Source: Chloroflexota bacterium | Lineage (GTDB): Bacteria; Chloroflexota; Anaerolineae; Anaerolineales; UBA4823 | Reading direction: 5' to 3' | Assembly: GCA_012798185.1 (NCBI GenBank) | Contig: JAAZNS010000055.1 | Location: 1 to 12,873 of the forward strand | DNA: 12,873 nt | Part shown: positions 6,608 to 12,873 of the stretch, piece after piece | How the letters are laid out: each line of letters begins with the position of its first letter | Position numbering within the stretch: the stretch's first letter is position 1 | Position numbers and translations under genes: made by a program | The notes under the pieces: generated by a model | What the model was told of the DNA's origin: nothing | Seen by the model: the letters and a program-made list of their open reading frames with translations, nothing else | Database searches by the model: none

Positions 6608-7072
6608 ATGTTAGCGCAACCCGCAACCATTGAAACTGCTACCTGGCGCGATCTCAATGCGCTGCGTCATCTTGAGCAAGTTTGTTTTCCGCTGGATTCC
6701 TGGCCGTTATTAGACTTGATCGGAGTGCTTACTTTTCCAGGAGTTATCCGCTTGAAAGCCAGCGTCGATAATACCATGGTCGGTTTCATTGCCGGAGATG
6801 TTCGGGATAAAAAACGCTTGGGATGGATTACCACCCTGGCGGTACTGCCACAATATCAAGGACGCGGCATTGGCAGGATGCTGCTGGAGGAATGTGAAAA
6901 ATTGATCGATGCGCCAGTAATCCGACGCAATGTACGGATATCTAACAAAACTGCCATCAACCTTTACCGCCACTGCGGCTATGAACAGGTATCGATCTGG
7001 CCGGGATATTATCACGATGGCGAAGATGCCTTTATACTAGAGAAAAAGGTATACATCATAAGGGGGGTATAA
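6608..7072 (+). CDS. RimI-like GNAT N-acetyltransferase
   Basis: Transfers acetyl from acetyl-CoA to an amine, perhaps the N-terminus of a protein. The 154 residues form a single GNAT fold: an N-terminal ExCFPxxxW-like segment (LEQVCFPLDSW, 22-32), the acetyl-CoA loop QYQGRGIG (82-89) after the strand GWITTLAVLP, then VRISNKTAINLYRHCGYE, and the RimI-like end YYHDGEDAFILEKK. These features, especially the last, resemble ribosomal-protein S18 acetyltransferase RimI. GNAT substrates cannot be fixed by sequence alone, so no symbol is given. It lies directly upstream of the RNase D gene; its last codons contain agggggg and a tataat that may serve that gene. The start is the first in-frame ATG after a good promoter. 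Confidence 0.85.
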   Translation: MLAQPATIETATWRDLNALRHLEQVCFPLDSWPLLDLIGVLTFPGVIRLKASVDNTMVGFIAGDVRDKKRLGWITTLAVLPQYQGRGIGRMLLEECEKLIDAPVIRRNVRISNKTAINLYRHCGYEQVSIWPGYYHDGEDAFILEKKVYIIRGV

Positions 7073-7073
7073 T
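7068..7073 (+). promoter_or_regulatory. Possible -10 box of the RNase D gene
   Basis: A perfect tataat spans the stop codon of the RimI-like gene and ends 8 bases before the ATG at 7082, the same tataat-N8-ATG layout as the RimI-like gene. There is no recognisable -35 box at the right distance, so this may be chance in an AT-rich junction. Confidence 0.3.
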
Positions 7074-7081
7074 AATGATTA

Positions 7082-8212
7082 ATGTCAACCGTTGAACTAT
7101 GTGAGCCAAATCTTGTCACCCGCGAAGATACGCTGAAGGAATTGTGCGGAAAGCTTATTAGTGAGAAACAAATCGCTGTCGATACCGAATCGAATAGCCT
7201 TTTTGCTTATCGAGAACAGGTTTGTTTGATCCAATTTTCTACCCCTGAAGAAGATTTCATTATCGATCCGCTGGTTATTTCAGATTTATCCCCGTTGTCA
7301 CCGATTTTTTCTAATCCGACCATCGAAAAAATCTTTCACGCCTGTGAATATGATTTGATCTGCTTGAAAAGGGATTTTGGTTTTACCTTCTCCAACATCT
7401 TCGATACATTTACCGCAGCGCGTATTCTGGGCAGAGAAGCAGTAGGGTTAGGCGCCATCCTTGAAAGCGAATTTTCAATACAGGTAAATAAACGTTATCA
7501 ACGCGCAAACTGGGGGCAACGGCCATTACCGCGTCATTTACTTGCCTATGCTCAAATCGACACACATTACCTGATCTCGGTACGCGACCGGTTTGCTGCT
7601 GAACTAGAACAGAAAGGTTTAATGCCGCTTGCCAGGGAAGATTTTATTCGCTTATGTCAGGTAAACAACCATAATTATGATGAAAAAACAGATGATTGCT
7701 GGCGTATCAATGGTGCATCCGATCTTACCCCTCAAAAAGCTGCTGTATTGAACGAATTATGCCGCTTACGAGACCGCATTGCGAAACGGATCAATCAACC
7801 GTTGTTTAAAGTATATAACGACCGGATTTTATTAGAGCTTGCCAAAGAATGCCCGCGGTCAATGGAAGAAATTCAAACCCTGGGACTGTTGAATTCACGT
7901 CAAATCAAACAAGATGGTGAGGCAATCGTTGCCGCAATAAATAAGGGACTGGCAGCCCCGCCTCTTCATCCTAATCGTTCTCACCGTCCCAGCGATCAAT
8001 TTCTTTCCCGCCTGGAAAATCTACGCAAATGGCGCAAATCTGCCGCATTGAAAATGCAAGTTTCATCAGACGTTGTTTTACCCCGCGACCTCCTGTTTCA
8101 AATTGCAGAAACAAATCCAGGCAATATACAAGAGCTGCAAGGCATCATGAAAAATGTCCCTTGGCGCATGCAGCAATTTGGCGATCAAATAATTAACGCA
8201 ATTCATGGTTAA
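7082..8212 (+). CDS. rnd: Ribonuclease D (DEDDy 3'-5' exoribonuclease with HRDC domains)
   Basis: Trims 3' ends of tRNA precursors and other small RNAs. The exonuclease domain occupies about residues 10-180 with all DEDDy residues visible: Asp34 and Glu36 in AVDTES, Asp91 in FHACEYDL, and Tyr156 with Asp160 in YAQIDTHYL. An HRDC domain follows at about 215-295 (PQKAAVLNELCRLRDRIAKR, ending SRQIKQDGEAIVAAI). A second HRDC-like domain spans about 305-376. The 376-residue length is nearly that of E. coli RNase D (375). The ATG at 7082 is the first in frame after a tga at 7076; the nearest purine-rich site, agggggg at 7061-7067, is 14 bases away, farther than usual. It follows the RimI-like gene by 9 bases and precedes another RNase gene, so the cluster points to RNA maturation or decay. 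Confidence 0.95.
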   Translation: MSTVELCEPNLVTREDTLKELCGKLISEKQIAVDTESNSLFAYREQVCLIQFSTPEEDFIIDPLVISDLSPLSPIFSNPTIEKIFHACEYDLICLKRDFGFTFSNIFDTFTAARILGREAVGLGAILESEFSIQVNKRYQRANWGQRPLPRHLLAYAQIDTHYLISVRDRFAAELEQKGLMPLAREDFIRLCQVNNHNYDEKTDDCWRINGASDLTPQKAAVLNELCRLRDRIAKRINQPLFKVYNDRILLELAKECPRSMEEIQTLGLLNSRQIKQDGEAIVAAINKGLAAPPLHPNRSHRPSDQFLSRLENLRKWRKSAALKMQVSSDVVLPRDLLFQIAETNPGNIQELQGIMKNVPWRMQQFGDQIINAIHG

Positions 8213-8248
8213 TCATAACTGCTCACTTTTAAAGGAAATTCATAAAAA

Positions 8249-9646
8249 ATGAAAATCACCTTCCATGGTGCTGCACGTACCGTTACCGGTTCTCAACATC
8301 TTTTTCAAATTAACGGTCATAATCTGCTGATTGAATGTGGTTTTTTTCAGGGCAGGCGTGAAGAATCATATCGGCAAAATCAAAATTTTCCTTTCGATCC
8401 CGCCAAAATCGATGCGGTAATTCTCTCTCACGCTCATATTGATCACAGCGGCAATCTGCCCAACCTGGTCAAACGCGGTTTCGATGGGGCAATCTACACC
8501 ACATCTGCCACCGCCCACCTGGCAAATATTATGCTGCTCGATTCCGGGCACATCCAAGAAGCAGACGTGGCATATGTCAATAAGAAAAAAGCGAAGCGCG
8601 GTGAACCCCTGGTTGAACCCATCTACACCATGGAAGATGCCGGTCAGGTAGCACAACACTTCACAGCCATACCTTATGATCAGCCATTTGAACCCATCCC
8701 AGGCGTTACTGCCAGATTAGTAGACGCAGGACATATTTTGGGTTCGGCAGCAATCATGCTCGATATCGAAGAAAAGGGACGAAAACTTCGCCTATGGTTC
8801 TCCGGAGATATCGGCAGACGTAATTTACCCCTCATCCGAGACCCCATTCTGCCTGATAATCCGGATTATTTGATCATGGAATGCACTTATGGTGACAAAC
8901 CGCATCGAGAACCGGAACTGGCATATGAAGAATTGCAGCAGGCTGTCAAACGCACAATAGAACGCAAGGGTAAAATCATCATTCCTGCATTTGCGGTCGG
9001 AAGAACCCAAGAATTGGTTTATTCGCTGCACCAGATGATTGACAGCGGCGCCATTCCTTCAATACCAATTATTGTGGATAGCCCCTTGGCAATCAATGCT
9101 TCCGAGATATTCCGCCTCCATCCAGAATGTTTCGATGAAGAAACCCGTCAATTTATCGCGCAGGATAAACACAAATCAATATTTGGATTCAGCCATTTGC
9201 AATATACCCGTACAACCGAAGAATCAAAAGCGTTGAATAATCGCAAAGAACCTATGGTGATTATTTCTGCCTCAGGAATGGCAGAAACCGGACGCATTTT
9301 ACATCATCTAAAAAATAACATCGAAGATCCAAAAAACACCATCCTGATCGTATCCTGGCAGGCGCCATATACCTTAGGCAGACGTCTGGCAGACCGGGAA
9401 AAGGAAGTAAAGATTTTTGGCGAAACCTATCCGGTGCGCGCCGAAGTGGTAACTATCGGCGGATTATCTGCCCACGCCGGGCAAACCTTTTTACTGGAAT
9501 ATGCCCTGGCGGTGAAAGGTAAAGCGCGGAAAATATACCTGGTACACGGCGAGCAAACTCCAGCTGATATATTGCGCGGTTTAATGGCTGAAAAAGGGCT
9601 GGATAACGTATACTACCCCGACCAGCATATTACCGTAGAAATTTAG
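8249..9646 (+). CDS. MBL-fold/beta-CASP ribonuclease (CPSF-like RNA-processing enzyme)
   Basis: Zinc-dependent ribonuclease of the metallo-beta-lactamase/beta-CASP group related to Thermus TTHA0252 and eukaryotic CPSF-73. The 465 residues match family length. Motif 2 is SHAHIDH with His61, His63, Asp65 and His66. Further metal ligands fall in DAGHILGSA and FSGDIGR, followed by ECTYGD. The beta-CASP insert carries AFAVGRTQELVYSL, SPLAINA, SASGMAETGRILHHL and GLSAHAGQ, and the C-terminal RMMBL part ends KIYLVHGEQTPADILRGL. No KH domains are present, so this is not the archaeal long form. The ATG at 8249 follows aaagga by 12 bases and lies 36 bases after the RNase D stop. An operon with RNase D is likely. 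It should act on RNA in the cytoplasm; whether as endo- or exonuclease is open. Confidence 0.93.
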   Translation: MKITFHGAARTVTGSQHLFQINGHNLLIECGFFQGRREESYRQNQNFPFDPAKIDAVILSHAHIDHSGNLPNLVKRGFDGAIYTTSATAHLANIMLLDSGHIQEADVAYVNKKKAKRGEPLVEPIYTMEDAGQVAQHFTAIPYDQPFEPIPGVTARLVDAGHILGSAAIMLDIEEKGRKLRLWFSGDIGRRNLPLIRDPILPDNPDYLIMECTYGDKPHREPELAYEELQQAVKRTIERKGKIIIPAFAVGRTQELVYSLHQMIDSGAIPSIPIIVDSPLAINASEIFRLHPECFDEETRQFIAQDKHKSIFGFSHLQYTRTTEESKALNNRKEPMVIISASGMAETGRILHHLKNNIEDPKNTILIVSWQAPYTLGRRLADREKEVKIFGETYPVRAEVVTIGGLSAHAGQTFLLEYALAVKGKARKIYLVHGEQTPADILRGLMAEKGLDNVYYPDQHITVEI

Positions 9647-9676
9647 GAGAAAATGAAGAGAGCGGTGATCAGGTAG

Positions 9677-9750
9677 TTGGGTAATCGGAAGTTAAGAAAA
9701 TTTATCATATTGTTAAGAACTATCCCTTTGCCAGGTCATTAATTACCCAA
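9677..9750 (+). promoter_or_regulatory. Inverted and direct repeats upstream of the secreted-protein genes
   Basis: The gap before the FG-GAP gene contains a perfect 9-base inverted repeat, ttgggtaat (9677-9685) and attacccaa (9742-9750), enclosing a direct repeat of gttaagaa (9691-9698 and 9712-9719). The direct repeats are 21 bases apart, two helical turns, and end about 36 bases upstream of a -10 box. This layout suits a dimeric activator or response regulator binding on one DNA face, but the motif matches no regulator known to me. Confidence 0.3.
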
Positions 9751-9754
9751 ACCC

Positions 9755-9763
9755 TGCTATGAT
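9755..9763 (+). promoter_or_regulatory. Extended -10 promoter of the FG-GAP protein gene
   Basis: tgctatgat is an extended -10 element (TGn plus TATGAT). It places the transcript start near 9770, about 17 bases before the ATG at 9787, with gagag at 9775-9779 as ribosome site. The expected -35 position holds nothing close to consensus, which fits an extended -10 or activator-dependent promoter. Confidence 0.45.
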
Positions 9764-9786
9764 GATGGGGAATTGAGAGCTCATCG

Positions 9787-11775
9787 ATGGGTAAACTATT
9801 TTATAAATCCATCATCGTATTACTTTTTTTGTACGTATTAGATTTCTCTGGTATCAATACTTATGCGCAGCTTAGTTCAATCAATGCGCCTATACTTAAG
9901 TGGCAATACGGCGGTTGCTATTCCTCCTGGTGCGAAACCGGCTGGTACTCGTCTCCGGCAGCTGCCGATTTGGATGGCGACGGAACGATGGAGATTATCG
10001 CCGCGGCATATACGCTGTTTGCGCTCAATGCCGAAGACGGCTCCGTTCAATGGAGAGCAAAAAACCCAGCCGAAAGCCGGGTCTGGCCCGGCGCAGTCGT
10101 CGCCGACCTCAGCGGGGATGGTGACCTGGAAATTGTAATCGCCAGTGGCAGCGGTTACCTTTCCGTTTATAACCACCAGGGCAATTATGAATCCGGTTGG
10201 CCTAAGCATCCCTGCAGCAACGAATTACGCTCTCTAGCTGTGGGCGACCTGGATAACAACGGTGATCTGGAATTAGTGGTCGGTCAGGCAAAACTGGATA
10301 AGGTTAACGTGTGGGTTTATGAACACAATGGAACACTCCGCTCAGGCTGGCCGCAAATCACGGATACAGAGGGCTCAGCAGCCGGCATATATAACGATAA
10401 CATCGGGTTAGGCGACCTGAACAACGATGGTAAGCTGGAAGTCATCGTGCCCTCAGATACGATTACTATAGCCGCCTATGATGCCGATGGCAATGCCTTA
10501 CCGACCAATACAATGTACCACAACCATTCCGGTCACGATATGGATTATTGGGCAGAGGTGCCGGCGTATATCGATCTGGCATACGAGATCCAGGGTTGGG
10601 GTCCTTGCTACGAAGAGTTCACACCCCGCGCCAACTTCGCCGATGGACCTGCCAACGTTGTCGACGTCAATGGGGATGGCGTGAACGAGGTAGTTGCTAT
10701 TGGCAACGTCCACAACTGCCATACCAGCCCTTACACCAACTTATATAATACGCCTTACATTCTTAACCTCGATCGAACCCGCTTCAATGCAGGGGGTTTC
10801 GACTGGACCACACCGCCCATCGACACCGGTGCCCCGGTGATCGAAAACTATAACATCCTTGAGAGTGTAGAATCAAATCCGGTAACCGTAGATTTGGATG
10901 GCAACGGTAAATTGGAAATTCTTTTCGCTTCTTACGACGGTAAAATGCACGCCTTCTGGCTCGATAAGACCGAACACGGGCATTGGCCATTTGCAGTTTA
11001 CAACGCTAGTGATGGTTTTTACCGCGGCGCATCCGAACCGCTGATCGCCGACCTGGATAACAACGGTTCACCCGAGGTTATCTTTTCTTCTTGGGTGCAG
11101 AAGGGTACTAAACAGACCGGCAGGCTGCACATCCTGGATGCCAGCGGCAACCAGCTCCAACAAATAACCCTGCCCTATGCCTATAAGAACAGCGCAGATT
11201 GGAATGGCGTTATGGCGGCACCGACCCTGGCTAATATCGATGCCGATGCCGATATGGAGATCATTCTTAATAGCGCCCATTCAGGCGTCCTGGCTTACGA
11301 CTTGCCCGGCACAGCCAATGCACGAATTCTTTGGGGCACCGGGCGAGGCAGCACACTGCGCAATGGTTTGTTGCCTTATGGGGATTTAAGCAGCTCTTAT
11401 ATCCAGGTGAATGATCCCTCACCCAATGCCGGAGACACTCTGCGTTTTTCAATTGCTTTACATGTAACCGGAATAACCCTGGCAGATGTAAGCATAACGG
11501 ATATACTTCCGATAAACCTGTCATACGCCGGCAACCTGCTTGCGTCGAAAGGAACAGCACACGAATTGGCAGGAACCATCACCTGGCAGGGAGAAGTCCA
11601 ACCTGGCGAGCCGGTCACAATTGGATTTGACACAATCATAGATCCCTCGATAACCTATCCCACTCTGATCGTTAATACTATCACCCTCGATGATGGGCAG
11701 GGCAGCCAGTTCGAGAGGTCTGCAGCTGTCATTGTTAACGGATTACTCCAGTTCTTGCCGCAAATCTTTCGATAA
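9787..11775 (+). CDS. Secreted FG-GAP/VCBS beta-propeller protein with C-terminal DUF11-like domain
   Basis: Exported 662-residue protein, probably on or outside the cell surface. A Sec signal peptide (KSIIVLLFLYVLDFSG) is followed by a likely signal peptidase site after INTYA (residue 27). Eight calcium-binding FG-GAP-type motifs of the DLDGDGxxE kind start at about residues 61, 107, 154, 210, 293, 369, 422 and 483. The last is degenerate (NIDADADMEI). They suggest a seven- or eight-bladed propeller. From about 540 to 645 a beta-sandwich follows (PNAGDTLRFSIALHVTG, VSITDILPINLSY), like the DUF11 conserved-repeat domain. The protein ends in a short hydrophobic tail, FLPQIFR. No catalytic residues are recognised; adhesion or polymer binding is a guess. 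The beta-helix gene follows 14 bases downstream, so the two are probably co-transcribed. Confidence 0.88.
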   Translation: MGKLFYKSIIVLLFLYVLDFSGINTYAQLSSINAPILKWQYGGCYSSWCETGWYSSPAAADLDGDGTMEIIAAAYTLFALNAEDGSVQWRAKNPAESRVWPGAVVADLSGDGDLEIVIASGSGYLSVYNHQGNYESGWPKHPCSNELRSLAVGDLDNNGDLELVVGQAKLDKVNVWVYEHNGTLRSGWPQITDTEGSAAGIYNDNIGLGDLNNDGKLEVIVPSDTITIAAYDADGNALPTNTMYHNHSGHDMDYWAEVPAYIDLAYEIQGWGPCYEEFTPRANFADGPANVVDVNGDGVNEVVAIGNVHNCHTSPYTNLYNTPYILNLDRTRFNAGGFDWTTPPIDTGAPVIENYNILESVESNPVTVDLDGNGKLEILFASYDGKMHAFWLDKTEHGHWPFAVYNASDGFYRGASEPLIADLDNNGSPEVIFSSWVQKGTKQTGRLHILDASGNQLQQITLPYAYKNSADWNGVMAAPTLANIDADADMEIILNSAHSGVLAYDLPGTANARILWGTGRGSTLRNGLLPYGDLSSSYIQVNDPSPNAGDTLRFSIALHVTGITLADVSITDILPINLSYAGNLLASKGTAHELAGTITWQGEVQPGEPVTIGFDTIIDPSITYPTLIVNTITLDDGQGSQFERSAAVIVNGLLQFLPQIFR

Positions 11776-11789
11776 TCTTGGAGAAATCG

Positions 11790-12776
11790 ATGCAGTCACT
11801 CCGAAAAATCACGATTATTTTATGCATCACAGGAAGTCTGCTGCTATTGCAATCTTTAAATTGGCTTTCACCAGCTTCAGCAAATGCAATGCTGAGCGCA
11901 GAAAGCGAAACGACGAATTTGACAGAATCATCCAGCGCCGCGCTCAGCCTTTACGGCACTTTTCATGCCATGGGCGTTAATGTGAATATCAGCATCGCAG
12001 AAGACCCCGATCGGGATGCAGCAGCTAATATTGAATACCGTACGGGAAGCAACCCCTACCAGCCAGGCTTCCCCTTATCGCGGGTATCATTGACTCGTTT
12101 TAGCGGCAGTTTGTTTTGGCTGTCGCCGGGAACCAGTTATGATGTCAGGGTCACCTTTTCCGATCCGGATGGCGGATCTTTAAATGGCAAGGTTTTGCAG
12201 GCTTCTGGCTGCACCCGGGCAGATTTAGAAATTCCCATCCCAAACCGTACCTATTTTGTTAGTCCCAGCGGCTCTGGCAGCGCTTGCACCCAAAACAACC
12301 CATGCTCTCTTACCCAGGGCATCAGCCAGGTGCAAGCCGGCGAGCAGGTAACGCTGCTGGGTGGCATTTATTACGCGGGTGAAATCCAAATTCCGCGCTC
12401 AGGAAATAGCGGAGCGCCGATCGTTATTCGAGGCATGACCGGTCAAACAGCCGTTCTGGATGGCAGCGATCCGGCAGATTTTCCCTGGACATTGGTGAAA
12501 AATGGCATCTATCGAACAACGGTGAATACTGCCGATGCCCATCTGGTAACTGCGAACGGATCACGCCTGTTTCCATACATCAGTTACTCAGATTTATCGA
12601 ACCACCTATGGGGCATTCCTGGTTTTTTTGCTGATAACACCACCGTTTACGTCCGCCTGGCGGGTAATGCTGACCCCAACAGCGCCGAAATGGTCGTTTC
12701 TCGTTATAACCATGCATTTTTAGTAGAGCAAGATTATATTTACTTTCTAACCACCCGACAGTTTGATAGTTCATAG
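11790..12776 (+). pseudogene. Secreted parallel beta-helix protein, 3' end apparently lost to an insertion
   Basis: N-terminal 328 residues of an exported protein. The ATG at 11790 is preferred over a TTG 12 bases upstream because ggag lies 6 bases before it. A signal peptide (residues 1-33, ending SPASANA) is followed by a fibronectin-III-like module at about 50-140 (LYGTFHAMGVNVNI, LSPGTSYDVRVTFSDPDGG). The start of a right-handed beta-helix fold follows, from residue 154 (TYFVSPSGSGSAC, QVTLLGGIYYAGEIQIPRSG, IVIRGMTGQTAVLDG). Such proteins normally carry many more helix turns, but this frame stops after YIYFL plus eight unrelated residues. No other forward frame continues it. The sequence beyond about 12747 looks like a different element. 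It lies 14 bases after the FG-GAP gene, probably in one operon. The original role could be polysaccharide binding or cleavage. Confidence 0.65.
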
Positions 12777-12873
12777 ATACAGAGAAAGAAAAACAGGGCA
12801 TTTTAATGAATTAGTGATTTGGCGATCTATAAAACGCAGACCAATTTGGAAAACAGAAAGATCACGCCTGTCA
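12748..12873 (-). mobile_element. Probable end of an insertion sequence (runs off window)
   Basis: From about 12748 the beta-helix coding sequence gives way to unrelated DNA beginning taaccacccgacagtttgat, a plausible terminal inverted repeat. On the - strand an open frame enters from the window edge and stops shortly before that end, as a transposase would in an insertion sequence. The opposite end, its inverted repeat and the target duplication lie outside the window, so the element is inferred, and the exact junction could be a few bases either way. Confidence 0.45.
12771..12872 (-). CDS. Possible transposase C-terminus (partial)
   Basis: A 33-codon - strand frame, open at the window edge and ending with tga at 12771-12773. 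It reads DRRDLSVFQIGLRFIDRQ, then a short hydrophobic end PVFLSLYL. The basic start followed by LSVFQIGLR recalls the C-terminus of IS4-type DDE transposases, but this is from memory of the family and the fragment is short. The supporting context is its position, about 23 bases inside the point where the beta-helix gene is interrupted. An unrelated chance frame remains possible. Confidence 0.4.
   Translation of the reverse strand, partial: DRRDLSVFQIGLRFIDRQITNSLKCPVFLSLYL

Noticed and set aside
9863..10209. Alternative frames inside the FG-GAP gene on both strands
   Set aside because: They mirror the repetitive composition of the real gene, show no domain content and lack ribosome sites.
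11778..11789. TTG start for the beta-helix protein
   Set aside because: The ATG at 11790 is in frame, begins a classic signal peptide and is preceded by ggag at a good distance; the TTG overlaps that ribosome site.
1..12873. CRISPR array, tRNA, rRNA, riboswitch or a phage/defence cluster
   Set aside because: No regularly spaced repeats, cloverleaf, rRNA signature or typical defence or phage gene was seen on either strand by eye.

Overview
The window reads as an accessory-to-core stretch of a Chloroflexota genome, most likely class Anaerolineae. This is inferred from gene content and style: a split NAD+ synthetase, a slipin/NfeD pair, and secreted FG-GAP and parallel beta-helix proteins with a fibronectin-like module. 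No rRNA or marker gene confirms it. Base composition is moderate and fairly even. Genes are dense: no gene-free stretch exceeds about 200 bases, and no tRNA, rRNA, CRISPR array or riboswitch was seen.

Layout. (1) 1-1952, + strand: the C-terminal part of a methyl-accepting chemotaxis protein followed by cheW, with a palindromic MITE-like repeat between them that ends right against the cheW Shine-Dalgarno site. A second, inverted copy of the same repeat family (about 1990-2102) fills the gap between cheW and the convergent nadE. (2) 4621-2113, - strand: a tightly spaced three-gene operon of an Lgt-like membrane protein that has lost key transferase residues, a nitrilase-type glutamine amidotransferase and an NH3-dependent NAD+ synthase domain. 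The last two together form a glutamine-dependent NAD+ synthetase encoded in two pieces. (3) 4825-6508, + strand: a short NfeD-like membrane protein and a slipin/stomatin SPFH protein, closed by a strong intrinsic terminator. (4) 6608-9646, + strand: a RimI-like acetyltransferase, RNase D and a metallo-beta-lactamase/beta-CASP ribonuclease, a block centred on RNA processing. (5) 9787-12776, + strand: two secreted proteins, an eight-repeat FG-GAP beta-propeller and a parallel beta-helix protein. The second appears to be cut short at about 12750 by sequence that looks like the end of an insertion element, with a transposase C-terminus reading on the - strand.

Themes across the window: three genes (Lgt-like, RimI-like, RNase D) have a good -10 box only 5-8 bases before the ATG, which predicts leaderless mRNAs, while neighbours such as cheW, nfeD-like and the slipin carry Shine-Dalgarno sites. 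No clearly new defence or biosynthetic system is visible. The strongest leads are the degenerate Lgt-like gene in the NAD operon, the repeat family around cheW, the leaderless promoters, and the apparent insertion at the right edge.
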